Source of the DNA: Branchiostoma floridae
Lineage: Eukaryota; Chordata; Leptocardii; Amphioxiformes; Branchiostomatidae
Assembly: GCF_000003815.2 (NCBI RefSeq)
Contig: NC_049980.1
Span: forward strand, 10,341,599-10,405,598
DNA: 64,000 nucleotides
Direction: 5' to 3'
Below the pieces are notes generated by a model. That model saw only the letters and a list, made by a program, of their open reading frames with translations. It did no database searches and was not told the DNA's origin. The position numbers were made by a program, and so were the translations under genes. Positions 1 to 10,805 of this stretch are shown in pieces. Numbering within the stretch: position 1 is the stretch's first letter; the number at the start of each line of letters is the position of its first letter.

Positions 1-3000
1 CTTACCTCCGTGTGAGCATTGAGGAGGAAGTACAGTGAGTTCTTCAGAACTTGTCGTGTTTTTACTAAAGCATATGTTATATTAGAGCATAGCAGTGTGT
101 AAAATTGTAGAAGAATTGCTATTTGTTAACAGAAATCACGTAGTCTTCACAGCATTTTTTATGTCAAAATGATGATGCTGTAGTAGTAGTGATTGTTGTT
201 ATTTTCTTCACCAGCATATGAAAAAATGATTACCAAATTGCACTAAATCTTAGAATATTCATGGTTGTTTCATTTGTGTTTTTTTTTCACTGCAAATAGA
301 TGATACCATGATTATACATTTCCTATGTATTACTAGAAGTATTGTACTATATGTAATTAATTAAACCACAGACTTAAAACACAGCAAAAACTTTCATTCC
401 TCTTCTACCTCAATTTAAGCCTCACAAAAATAAATGTATTTACAGTATGAGAAAAGAATTGCAGTCCTAAGGACGGGACGTTACGCCGTTCACTGTTCAT
501 TGCGCTTGTTGAAAACAGCTAGAGAAATTTCCCCGGTACAATGAACCTGTAAATACTATACAAAGTGTCTGTTCTCTCTGTCACGACCAGTGGAAGACTA
601 GCTCTTCAGTGGGCTAAAACTGGATGGAGATCACTTTCCTTTGAAATTCCCTTTTCCCCAGAGAGACTCAGGAGCGTCTGCAGCGTCTCCAGCAGGATGG
701 AAGCGCCACCCGGCAGCAGCTGGCGGAACTGGAGCAGGACATCCGTAAGAACCAGCAGGAGCAGCGCCGCCACCAGACTCAGAAGATGAAGACTCAAGAG
801 AGCATCAACAAAATACAATATGTAAGTGGGGTTATCCTGTGTTTGTATAGACTTATTTCTGTTTGTAGTATACCTAGGCCATGTTGATTTGATCATATGG
901 TTGAAATCCTGTGTGCATCAATTTTCGGCCATTTCCAAAGATTGGGAAAAATTTAGTCATAGTAGCTGCAAAGTAAGCAAGTATATGCCGTTGAATGCAA
1001 AAAAATATCGTAAAACATCTACTAATATCATAGATTGGCAAGGTCATAAAAGAAGGTTTTAAAGAAAAGATGAAGGATATATCATTCAGTATAACATACA
1101 TCATGTAATCAAATCAACATGGCCTTATATATAGTTATAGCAAAACTCTAAAGTCCTTTTTAGTCTGTATCTCATGTAAGTATTTGAATATTCTGGTTTT
1201 CACTTTTTCCACCTCTCAGGAGATCCGTGACTTGCAGTCTGTTGAGGAGCCTACACCAGTGGATGTGTCAACCTTGGTAAGTCTTAGTCCTTTTCTTATC
1301 TGTGACTTGATTTCTTACTTAGAGCACATCATTCATGATAAGCATCAAGGACAAATACAATCAAGAAAAATTGCATGAGGTCTTTTGTTGCTTTTGGAAA
1401 GACTTTAAAGACCAAGGTTGTACTATAAAACCAACCCATAAAATCAGCTAATGTAAACTACCCGACCTCAGTCTGGTCCCATCCACCATGGTGTTCACAT
1501 TGGTGGAGGCAGGCTAAGACAGTTTAGCAAGTATCAGAGTTTCTCTTCAAGAGAGTTTTAAATGTACAGTCTTGAACAGCCGATTTTTGGGCATCCAAGC
1601 GAGGGTAGAAGTGAAGTATGTCTGCACATAGATTTATACACAATTCAACTTAGCAAAAGAGTTTTGAAATGTACGTAAGACAGTGTTGAACAGATAAGGA
1701 ATTTAAGCATGGCTGCACATATACGCAATTGAACTTAGCATCTCCTTCATCTTTTTCAGGAAGAGGAAGTGATGATGTATGATGAGCAGATCAAAAGCCT
1801 GGAGGAGAAGATGGAAACCATCGAGACTGACTTCAATGCTCAGAAGGAAGACCTGGAGGAGGCAGAGTCAGCTTACCAACAGATCGACCAGCAGATCCGG
1901 GAGCTGGCAGATAGTGCAGATCCACTGAAGGTGTGGGCCGCTTTTCTTGCTAACAGTTGAACTTGTACTAGAGGCCATCTCTACGTACCGACCACCTGGC
2001 CAATGTGACCACTTTTTGATGGTCCCTAAGATAATGTTTCCCATTGACACAGTAGCAGTATCTAGTATTTGATTACACTGCTGCTAGGATCCCTGACACG
2101 GGTGGGCAGAAGTCAGATAGTCTTCACACTGCGCTTCCATGTGACTCCATCCAGCGGGCTCACACTAGTTAGACCGCACACCTTGATGTCCCTCCTAACA
2201 CATTCTATCTAGGATTTCCTTGATATACCACGACCTCTGTTGCCTGACAATGTCAAGTAGAATCAAGAATCAATTAGCATTAAGAATGCTGTCTATAGTC
2301 AACACCTGTCCACATAGACCAGATTTTCTGTGTCCCTCTTGAGCTGTATTGACTGCCTTTGAATGTCCCCTTTAAGGCTAAATATGTCACATGCTCTAAC
2401 AGAAATGGAAACATAACCTTGTTTTAGGATGACCTTGGCCGTGCAGACATTGAGATTTCCCAAGCCAAGCAGCACAGGAAGCACTACGAGCAGAAACACA
2501 AGGAACACCTGAAGAAGATTGCCGACATGCAGAAGGAACATGACAAACATGCTAAGAAAGTGGAGGTGAGTGTGGAGTCCTTATTACCTGGTCTTACTTT
2601 CAATGACGCTCTGTTTAAGCCTCAAGGATCAAACTTGGGGTTTCAAGATCTATTACACATTTGTGCAATTATGATGTCTTTTTTATGTCTACTTGCGTTA
2701 CCCTCTTTCCCAGTAAACTCTACTTCTTAAAACGATGACTTTGTGAAATGTGACTTTGAAATATTTGACAGATTTACAGTGCTTGAAATACCCAAGTTGC
2801 ACACTTGCAAATGCAACCACAGTTTGCTTGGTGCAACTTAACTTTAAACCCAGGTAGTGCAGTGTGCAGCATGAGATTTTGCAGTTAGAACATTGCTTTC
2901 CCCCACCTAGGTGCATAAGCTTTTGTACTTATTTCTTGATAAGATAAAACATAAGCAGTAACGTGTAACTCAAAGATAATGGATAAGTAGCTGATTTGAA

Positions 3001-6000
3001 GAAAGTAATAACTTGGAAGTGGGCCTAACTGAAATGTTGATGGTTCAACCGGTTTTTGACTCGGGTTGCCGCCTGGGCTGATAAAAGTATATTAAGCACT
3101 GGATTTAATAACCTCATGTGAGACTTTTAAACCTTTGGATGGTATTCTTCCTGACTGAAGTAAGATCTTATATATTTTTTTCTGTCATCAGGAAGAGACA
3201 GGTAAAGCTTTTCAGATCTGTCCAGAGAGGCTGAAGGTGCGACGCACGGCCAAGAACATCGAGAACGAGATCGTTCAGATCCAGAAGAGGATAGCTCAGG
3301 AGGAAGTCAAGTGAGCCATGCTTTCTCTACCTCAGAACATGCATAGAGTATTGCTAAATAGTGATAATGATAATATATAACTTTATTGTGCAACCATTAT
3401 ACAAGGTACAAAGCATGGCATCTGCTGATACATAACTACAGTTCTATAAGGCTAATCTACTTGATGCAAGGGTGCATAGTATGGGATCTTGAACAATAAT
3501 CAGAGGGATTTCTAGCATCTAAAATTTTTTTATATATTTTCCTATGTATACCACACAGGGCTTGTCACATGTCATAATGTTGGTTGACTATTTGCCTATG
3601 CCAATAATGTCACCAAACTACTTTCAATATACCATCAGCTATACACCTGCTTGTTATTATTTCCTTAACTACATTGCATTGTTTGCACATCTGTGCTTTT
3701 TAGAAATTTTTGGAGAGAAGTGTTCATGGTTATTTCTGTTCAAAGGCGTGGCAATAGAGAGGAGGTGACCAAAGACTACTACGAATCCAGAGAACAGTTT
3801 GGGACCATCAAGGATCAGATTAGGGAGCTCAAGAGGTTTATCAAGGTGATAATTGTGCTGCATGTTCTAATCTAAACCTAAGTAGTCTTTATGACAGAAC
3901 TTAAGCCATGGTCCACTGTTCATTGTGCTTGTCAAAAAGAGCTCAATGAGCCTGTAAATAAAGTACATATCGTCTTCTCTGTCAAAACCAGTGGAAGACT
4001 AGCTCGTCTGTGAGCTTAACTGGATTGAGATCACTGTCACTTTTTTCTTCCTTTGGTTATGATCATATCCTTTGTAAAGCTTTGATCTGAGTGAACATGT
4101 CCTATGTCTGTCTGTGGTAACCTTTTTCCTTCCCAGTATATACTGTAAATATCGAAATATTTGCAGCAGTTTTATGTTCTCGGTTTTCGTGGTGGTCGCT
4201 TCACCGCAAACTCAAAATCAAATTTTTCCATTACAGTATACGACTACAGTATATGGCACTACTTCAAACTCAAAACCACAGCGAGCCCTCCATTTTTCCG
4301 CTACCCCGAAATTAAAATCCCCCCGAACTTAAATACAGTTACAGTAGAAATCTAACCATGTCTTTCCTCTGTTCTCAGAGTCTGGATGAGATCATGTTCC
4401 AGCGCCAGCAGTTGTACAAGGATTTCCGGCGCATGCTGGCCCTGCGCTCCAACCATTTCTTCATCAACATGCTGCACCAGAGGGGCTTCTCTGGCAAGAT
4501 GAAGTTTGACCACAGAGTCTGCACCCTCTCACTCGAGGTACACATATGTTTGTGAGACAATTGCGACCAGGCTTTTAGCTAGGATTTTATAATAGGGAGT
4601 CCAAACTTATTGGTGAGTCGCGGTAAGTGACAATTGTAGGGGGGTCTGGGGGTATCCACCTTCCATGGTGCAGAGTTTTTGATGGTTTTAAGTTAAAACA
4701 GTGCATTCTAAGGTATCCCAAGAGGCAAAAATACTGTTACATATGTGACAGTAGAAGACTATGACCACAGATGACCTGGTAGCATCCCTGGTCAATCAGA
4801 ATTTCATGCTTGTCAGACGATTTTCTCCCCAGAATAGGGAGTCCAGGGGCATCAAATTTCTTGTTATTCTAAGAAAAGGGAGTCCAGATGACTCGTTGAC
4901 GCATGCCTGGCTAAAAGCCTGATTGCGATGGTCACGACAGTGGCTGAAGTTTGGATGTCATACTGTGAGCACAAAAGTTTTTTAGGGCTTTATTACCTCC
5001 ATGAAAATGAAGGTATTGTTTTTGGTCTGTGTATTTGTCTTGGTGTTTGTCTGCCGTTATTTAAATGCTTTAGAGTGACAGGATGTGAGGCTGTGTAGTC
5101 AGAGGTTAGTGAGATGGAAAAGTTGGCTTGTTCTGGATTGTTTTGTTTGTATGCCGATGAATGTTCACTTCAATAGAATCTGTTGAAGTGTACCGAGAAG
5201 ACAGCATGTAGGGCTGAGGTAGATATGTCCATTCTGATTGCATATATGTGTGTTCCTCAGGTGCAGTCAAGTGAAAGTAACAAGCAGGTGACGAAGGACA
5301 TGCGTTCCCTGTCTGGCGGGGAGCGTTCCTTCTCCACCGTGTGTTTCATCCTGGCCCTGTGGGACTCCATGGAGTCTCCCTTCAGGTGTCTGGACGAGTT
5401 TGATGTCTTCATGGTGAGGAGCATCTTCCTATTGTCACATCTGCCTATTGTTTTTGACATACTTTGAAAGTGATTTCTCATAGCCATTAGAAAATGTTTC
5501 ACGTGTGTTCCTCAAGCTAGTGTCTAAGTTGGTACAGAGAATGGCATTTGTACATCGATGTGTTACTAAAATCTGGAAATTAATCAAGTGCTTATAGACG
5601 CAATGATTATTACTGCAGTGATTATTAGCTCTTTGCCAGTTGTAAAATGGATGCCGAAGAGATAATCCATAATGTATGATTCGGTAGAGACCAGTAAAGC
5701 TTACCATTCAATGTCCAGTGAATTCTAGATAGAACCTGAGGTCATGCTCTTTGAACATGCATTATATGCATTACATGCATCAGAGTTACTTTCAGGGCTC
5801 AAAATACTTTTTTCTGCATACCTGCACCGGTGCAGGTAACATTGAAAATTACCTGTACCAGACAAATTTTACTTGCCCCACTCTAAATTTAGGAAGTATG
5901 GATTTTACTAAAATTGTTCATGAACCATTGCTATTTTTTCTTTTGTACTTTATAGGTAGTAACAGTCAATGCAGCTAATCAATTCATATGCACCTGCATC

Positions 6001-7540
6001 ATATGACATTTATGTATAAAATCCAGTACATGGACCAGTGCAGGTAGACACCAGAAATACCTGCACAACTCCAATTTTACCTGCACTAACCTGCATCTGC
6101 AGGTGGTATTTCGAGCCCTGCTTTGGTAATGAAACTGTACATGAATAAATGTAGACAAATCAAGAGGTTTGGCCAAAATGATGAGTAGTAGACAGATGTT
6201 GTTCCAGTGACATGTGAGTTAATGATGTGACATTATCCTGTGTGCAGGACATGGTGAACCGGCGCATCAGTATGGAGATGATGATGAAGGTGGCCCAAGA
6301 TCACCGCCACAAACAGTTCATCTTCCTCACACCACAGGACATGAGGTAGGTGTGCTGCACTCTCTTCTAAACTCCAGATATGCTTATTTTGTTATTGGAG
6401 AGTTGTTTGCGCTTGCAAAAAATAAATTTTGGAAGGTCCAACTTCCTTATGAAGCAAAGTTGAACTGTAGTTTCCATTACGAAAGATGACATACCCAATT
6501 TTACACTGTCCAACTCCTGTCTTTTTTTAATAGAGACCTCTGTGATGTCATGTAATGCAGATAGAACATGTGACTCAGTGAGCAGTTGATCATAAGTTTT
6601 CTGAGATTTCTGGCGCCCCATCTCTTTCTGCAGTTTATGATCCACTGGTTATTGAGCCATGTGTTCTATCTGCATAATGTGATGTAACAGGAGTGGTAGT
6701 TTGCTTGTTAAACATTTCAAAGTCTGATGTTTATGCTGGAAACTACAGTAGTTTAACCTTGCTTAAGAATGATTTCTACCAACACAGAACTTTTAACTAC
6801 TCAACTTCTTCTAAGGCTACATTTGGAATGGCTGGTTGTTGGTGTAGGCCTATTTTTCTCCAAGTAGAAAAGCAGCTTTGGTGTGAATTCCACATATAAT
6901 ATAATCTTACTATTAGGTAGTAACATAAACTGCAACTGCAGCCATACCACTAGTTGAAGTGGGGAGGTAGATTATACTGCGTTCTTGTGCACCTACATGA
7001 TAAAATCATGGCTTAGCAATACTGTAGATGCATTTAAGTTCGCGGGGATTTATTTTCGCAGCAGTGGGAAAACGCGGTGGTTTTAAGTTCGCAGTATCGC
7101 CATTGACTTGAGTAAAAATACTATAATGGAAAAATGTTTGCGGTGGTTTTAAGTTTGCGGTGAAGTCGCCACCGCGAAAACCACGAACATCAAACCACCG
7201 CAAACATTTCTGCATTTACAGTAACCTCCAATATCAGAGAAACTAATGAACGCTTCGGTTTATTTGTACATATTGTTTGTTGTCCTCTGGTTGTCTTACT
7301 GAATGTAACACGTTTTGTTTTTGTTATTTATGTAGTGGGCCCCCTTGGAAATCAATTTCAAATAAGTTGTAGGGGCTACCCACATGTCTTGAGATGAATA
7401 AATAAAAATACAGTTCCCACAGTTACCTGAGAGACCAGTCCATCATGCGGATGTGGCGTATGCCGGACCCAGACCGCGGAACGGGGGTCCTGCCGTTCGA
7501 GAGGAGAGTTGAGGAGGAGGATGACGACCGCAGGAACTGA
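1..7540 (+). CDS. SMC6: SMC6, structural maintenance of chromosomes protein 6 (3' part, 11 exons)
   Basis: Coding exons read as 1-34, 662-821, 1220-1276, 1760-1930, 2428-2565, 3192-3310, 3746-3845, 4379-4537, 5261-5413, 6248-6345 and 7423-7540 (TGA). All junctions are GT-AG and keep one frame, giving about 434 C-terminal residues. The early exons encode a Glu/Gln/Lys-rich coiled coil. Exon 5261-5413 carries the ABC signature LSGGERS and the Walker B stretch [11 protein letters not shown]. Exon 6248-6345 has the D-loop (DMVNRR) and the H-loop-like FIFLTPQ. The protein ends in an acidic tail (EEEDDDRRN). The order and sequence match SMC6, the ATPase partner of SMC5 in the nuclear SMC5/6 complex for recombination repair and replication-fork stability. 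The N-terminal head (Walker A) and hinge lie left of the window. Introns are full of transposon remnants. Identification is firm; exact exon ends are by eye. Confidence 0.93.
470..640 (+). repeat. Interspersed repeat, copy 1 (SMC6 intron)
   Basis: About 150 bp similar in direct orientation to 3892-4041. Shared blocks include CACTGTTCATTG, CCTGTAAATA and CCAGTGGAAGACTAGCTC, and both end in GGAGATCACT or TGAGATCACT. It lies in the intron before the exon at 662. No ends or target duplication could be fixed, so its class is unknown. Confidence 0.6.
877..1124. mobile_element. MITE with 17-bp perfect terminal inverted repeats
   Basis: The element begins GGCCATGTTGATTTGAT and ends with its exact reverse complement. 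It is 248 bp, AT-rich and encodes no plausible protein. It lies in an SMC6 intron. The flanks (CCTA left, TTAT right) do not give a clear target duplication, so the superfamily is open. Confidence 0.8.
1405..1740 (+). repeat. Interspersed repeat with partial internal duplication
   Basis: This segment is similar in direct orientation to 10578-10805. Both contain GGTGTTCACATT followed by AGTGGAGGCAGGCTAA or TGGTGGAGGCAGGCTAA, and CAGTTTAGCAAGT. The last 85 bp (about 1656-1740) repeat the 3' half again, each half ending near CAATT(C/G)AACTTAGCA. It is non-coding and lies in an SMC6 intron. Confidence 0.6.
3361..3425 (-). repeat. Possible retroposon 3' tail (reverse orientation)
   Basis: Read on the minus strand this runs TTGCACAATAAAGT followed by AT-rich short repeats (ATTATCATTATC). 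An AATAAA-like signal next to a short-repeat tail is typical of LINE or SINE 3' ends. Only the tail is recognisable, so this is tentative. Confidence 0.35.
3892..4041 (+). repeat. Interspersed repeat, copy 2 (SMC6 intron)
   Basis: Second copy of the repeat at 470-640, same orientation, lying between the SMC6 exons at 3746 and 4379. It shares CCAGTGGAAGACTAGCTC. Non-coding. Confidence 0.6.
4141..4346. mobile_element. MITE with TACTGTA...TACAGTA ends, copy 1
   Basis: A roughly 206-bp element whose ends are TACTGTAAAT and its near complement. It is the reverse complement of 7020-7223 over its whole length, including the GCTTCACCGCAAACT block and the end CCGCGAACTTAAAT or CCCCGAACTTAAAT. It sits in an SMC6 intron. 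TA flanks at the left hint at a Tc1/mariner-type TA target, but this is not secure. Confidence 0.7.
4568..4921. mobile_element. hAT-type MITE with 8-bp target duplication
   Basis: The ends are CAGGCTTTTAGC at the left and GCTAAAAGCCTG at the right. The flanks are ATTGCGAC (4560-4567) and ATTGCGAT (4922-4929), an 8-bp duplication with one mismatch. CAGGG-like ends and 8-bp target duplications are typical of hAT transposons. It is 354 bp with no coding capacity, in an SMC6 intron. Confidence 0.8.
5793..6120. mobile_element. MITE with CAGGGCTC ends and nested palindromes
   Basis: It begins CAGGGCTCAAAATAC and ends GTATTTCGAGCCCTG. Inside the left end lies ACCTGCACCGGTGCAGGT, a palindrome, and ACCTGCA words recur near the right end. 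The ends resemble the hAT-like elements nearby, but the flanks show no clear 8-bp duplication. SMC6 intron. Confidence 0.65.
6541..6688. repeat. Fold-back repeat in last SMC6 intron
   Basis: Two inverted arms of about 35 bp, each containing GCAGATAGAACA, enclose about 75 bp. The inner flanks pair as well (GATCATAAG with CTTTATGATC). It is probably a short MITE. The spurious reading frames here are not genes. Confidence 0.6.
7020..7223. mobile_element. MITE with TACTGTA...TACAGTA ends, copy 2 (inverted)
   Basis: Inverted copy of the element at 4141-4346, with several GCGGTGGTTTTAAGTT words and a CACCGCGAAAACCACGAAC block. About 204 bp, in the last SMC6 intron. Confidence 0.7.
7330..7412 (+). 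repeat. Probable LINE-type 3' tail
   Basis: The block GGGCCCCCTTGGAAAT, then GGGGCTACCC and an ATAAATAAAAATA tail, looks like the 3' end of an L2/CR1-type LINE. A shorter relative (GGGACTACCC ... ATAAATAGATAAA) is at 10185-10240. It ends only about 10 bp before the final SMC6 acceptor, so it contributes to the polypyrimidine-poor region there. Confidence 0.45.
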
Positions 7541-7612
7541 GTGTTGCAACGTGTTCTTTACATGATGATCAACTTCTGGAGAGTATGTTACATATATACG
7601 TTATGTAAGGTA

Positions 7613-7965
7613 CAGGGCTCTAGCCAGCGTCCGTTTTTCCGTCAATTGACGGAAATTTGCTGCGTGTGACGGAAAAATTTTAAAACCAATCCGTCAACCT
7701 TGACGGACAAAATTCCTTGGTGGAAGCTACAGGTGGCTTGGGGGACGCCGTCCACGGCCGTAAAAGCTACACACTGTTTGTTTTGCTATTGTTATGATTG
7801 TTGACAATGTGTGTCGGTGCCCTTTCGCATACGATAATCTCATTAAAACCCGTTTTTCAAGGTCTCAGTTCAGTCCTTCTAACTCCTGGAATAATTGATT
7901 TTCGCGGTTTTTGCGACGATGGAAATTTGCTGACGGAAAAAAATTTCGAGCTGGCTAAAGCCCTG
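7613..7965. mobile_element. hAT-type MITE with perfect 8-bp target duplication
   Basis: The ends are CAGGGCTCTAGCCAGC and GCTGGCTAAAGCCCTG. It is flanked on both sides by GTAAGGTA (7605-7612 and 7966-7973), a perfect 8-bp duplication typical of hAT. Internal words such as CCGTCAATTGACGG are palindromic. 353 bp, non-coding, 72 bp after the SMC6 stop codon, so probably inside the 3' UTR. Confidence 0.88.
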
Positions 7966-8446
7966 GTAAGGTATCTACGAGAACTTGGATGACATCTAGG
8001 GTTAACTAGAAGCTGTATTGTAATGTATTTATCTGATACATCAGAAAGGGCAACATTTATTGATGACTGCACATTCGTCATAGGCTGTCTGCTACCATCG
8101 TACTACATTCATGTGAACTGTATGACAGAACTGTCGACCAACAAGAACCTATGACAGCCCATTTTCATAAAAACACAGCTGAATTTTGTACAACATATTA
8201 AAATGACTACCCCGAGAATGCTCTGTTATTAAGTTATTATGCATATGAAAAATGTGACCTGACCCTAATACAAGAATATTCCTTTCTGAAGAAATATAAA
8301 TTTTCCTTATGATCCAAACAGTTTAGCAAGCAATATCACTCCATGGATTCTTGTCAAATAAGTTCTTAACTTATTGACCTTTCTACAAAATGTGTATCCT
8401 GTAGCACTCATAGTATTCATAAGGGACAAGTGCAATGGGTCTGCAT

Positions 8447-8868
8447 TAGGGCTGGGTATCGGTACAGTGTACCGGTACAAAACTGGTTTTTCTTATTGGA
8501 CCGGTCCAGAAAAACTGGACCTGAAAAAACTAGGTGGACCGGATGTTGGACCGATTAGAAAATTAACAGATTATTTTATCAGGCATTCACACGTTTTGGC
8601 ACTTGCAGGTGGAAGAAAATAACAAGAGTGAAGTAGAATAGAGTTTATAGTAATTTCTACCACGTTTTACAGCCAATCGTACAGGTGCAGTTAGCGTTGT
8701 GGGATTTTGTTAGTCTAATACTCCACCAAATAGATCTCTTTGTAGTGAAGAGGACCATTGATATGAGTCATACTGCATCAGGTCCAGGTTCAGGTCCGGA
8801 CCTGGACCTGATCCTTTGGACCTGAACCGGACCTGTACCTGGATTTTCTGTACCGGTACCCAGCCCTA
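8447..8868. mobile_element. hAT-type MITE with perfect 8-bp target duplication (TAGGGCTGGG family)
   Basis: The ends are TAGGGCTGGGTA and TACCCAGCCCTA. It is flanked by GTCTGCAT at 8439-8446 and again at 8869-8876. 422 bp, dominated by ACCGGTAC- and GGACCTGAACC-type words. Non-coding, in the SMC6 3' region. Confidence 0.88.
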
Positions 8869-9313
8869 GTCTGCATTGTTGAGTTAGGGAAAGAGTTCTC
8901 CATTCAGAGGAAAGCGTTACATTATTTATTGAAGCAGTACTTCAATGCCTCATATGGTCATGATCCAAATGTAGCCAACAATTTGCAGCATAGTATGTGA
9001 AGAGTTGATAAGATATACCATACTAGTACATTCCGTTATGTTTATTTGTTCAGTACTAACATTTGATTTCCTTCTTTTCTCTTATTCCTTTAACCCTGTT
9101 AGTATTCCTAAACTGACTTTGTTTTCTGTTATGTTGAAGATAGATGTTACTGTCTGTTTCTCACCTTTAATACATTATAGTTGCTGATACCCTTATATAG
9201 CAGCCGTTATTCGTCAGGACTCGCCATTGTCTGGTGAGACATGGGAAGTCACTGACGTACAGTGTAAATCTGTAGTTGTAATGACAAAAACTTCTTAAAA
9301 GAAATACATTATA

Positions 9314-9648
9314 CAGGGCTCTAAATTCATTTTTAGGATTAGGTGCACTGGTGCACCCAGCTTAAAAAATTGGGTGCACCAAAATATTTTTGGGTGCACC
9401 ACTTAAATTTGTAGTAGAATGTCAACAAAACCTGATAACAAAACATAGTTACAAGCTATCAAATTCGTAATCAAGTAACATAACAGACATTTTATTATCT
9501 TTGTACCACTTAGATGTCAAGAATATGATGTATACTAGTGTACTTGATATCTTTCCATATACCCTGTGCACCCACTTAAAAAAATTGGGTGCACAGCTCC
9601 AATTTTGGGTGCACATGGGTGCACATGCACCCAGTATTTCGAGTCCTG
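9314..9648. mobile_element. MITE with CAGGGCTC / GAGTCCTG ends
   Basis: The left end CAGGGCTCTAAATTC pairs with the right end GTATTTCGAGTCCTG. The inside is rich in GGGTGCACC words, including the palindromic GGTGCACTGGTGCACC. Its architecture parallels 5793-6120. No clear target duplication. Confidence 0.6.
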
Positions 9649-9897
9649 ATGTACTTTGCTTGGAAGAACTTACCATCTTGAATTTTACAAACCGCTTTTG
9701 TAAGAATGACGATCATATGTTTTAGTAGTGAAGCCCAGATCAAACCAGGATCCATTGGCTGTCTATGTTGTAAAAAACACTAACAATCAGTTTCACATCT
9801 TTTCTTTATTTGTTCCAACATAGATGGTCATATTACTTTACTATGTAGTTTCCTAGATTGTTAAGTTCTAAATTAACTTTGTTCCTTTATGACTAAA

Positions 9898-9903
9898 AAT
9901 AAA
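9898..9903 (+). terminator. Candidate polyadenylation signal of SMC6
   Basis: AATAAA followed by GT/T-rich sequence (TTTCTTGTATCTTGTGTG). It is the first clear canonical signal downstream of the SMC6 stop and would give a 3' UTR of about 2.4 kb containing several MITEs. A weaker ATTAAA lies at 8197-8202, so an earlier end is possible. Confidence 0.4.
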
Positions 9904-10302
9904 GAAAGTTTTCTCACTTCACATTAGTTTCTTGTATCTTGTGTGCCTCATTGTCTGGTGATGATTTTGATGTAAGGGAAGGCAGCTTTACAGTTGACCA
10001 ATCAATGATCGTCAGCGGTCTACAAGGTGCTGAATAGATGAATTCCATGGTTTTAGTTATCCCACCCTGCTACACTTGTGTATAGTATGTTCATTGTATA
10101 GTCCATTTCTCTGTCACCACTAGCACATTGCTCACCGTATACAACTTTCTCATCCGACTCTATATTTGACATCTACATGTGCGTTGTTTTTTAATAGAAG
10201 TCTTGTTGGGACTACCCTTAAGATGCATAAATAGATAAAAAGTATAGACAATGAGTTGTGTAGAAGATGCCGAGGGATCACTGCCAACTTGTACCTCCGC
10301 CA

Positions 10303-10532
10303 TCATGATGTCCCCTCATCATCATCACCGTTTTCTTCCTCTCCATCTTTTCCTTCTTCCCCTTGTTCCTCAGACTTTTCTCCAGATTTGTCTTTCTTGA
10401 AGCCGAATACTGAGGCCAGGGTGTTACTGATGGTCTCCAGCTCCTCACCATGCCCCTGGGCAGTGCTGACCAGACCGGAGACAGTGCTGGCCAGTTCGGA
10501 CAACTGTTCGGCCATACTGGTGATGTTCCTGT
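10303..10532 (-). CDS. Small acidic coiled-coil-like protein, last exon
   Basis: On the minus strand the acceptor CTGCAG precedes an exon from 10532 to the TGA at 10303. From the internal ATG (AGT ATG GCC) it reads about 70 residues: a heptad-like helix (MAEQLSELASTVSGLV, then EELETISNTLASVFG) followed by a very acidic Glu/Asp/Gly/Lys tail. The helix resembles that of the gene at 12341-12745 (pattern TV.GL..T.Q....EL.TIS.TL), so the two are probably tandem paralogues. A donor (GTAAGC, minus strand, 11041-11036) with upstream sequence open in this frame suggests a preceding exon ending at 11042, coding or 5' UTR. The gene converges on SMC6. I do not recognise the family. A minus-strand AATAAA at 9810-9805 could be its poly(A) signal. 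Confidence 0.55.
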
Positions 10533-10577
10533 CTGCAGAAAGAGATGACATATTTATTGCTGTGGTATGACGTTTCA

Positions 10578-10805
10578 TTTCAAAGACCAGGGTTGTACAA
10601 TCACCCAATAAATTCAGCTAAACGTTAACTACCAGCCCACAGTCTGGTCCTAGCCACTGTGGTGTTCACATTAGTGGAGGCAGGCTAATACAGTTTAGCA
10701 AGTTACATTGAAGTTACTCTTGGTTTGAAATGCACATAAGCCAGTAGTCTTGAATATATAAGGAACTGAAGTATGGCTGTTCATATACACAATTCAACAT
10801 AGTCC
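10578..10805 (+). repeat. Interspersed repeat related to 1405-1655
   Basis: Direct-orientation relative of the SMC6 intron repeat, sharing GGTGTTCACATT, AGTGGAGGCAGGCTAA and ACACAATTCAAC. It lies in or just upstream of the small minus-strand gene, in its presumed intron. Confidence 0.6.

Noticed and set aside
447-480. Possible SMC6 exon after TTTACAG at 446
   Set aside because: Joining to exon 1 gives an early stop; the exon at 662 fits the frame and protein, and this stretch adjoins an interspersed repeat.
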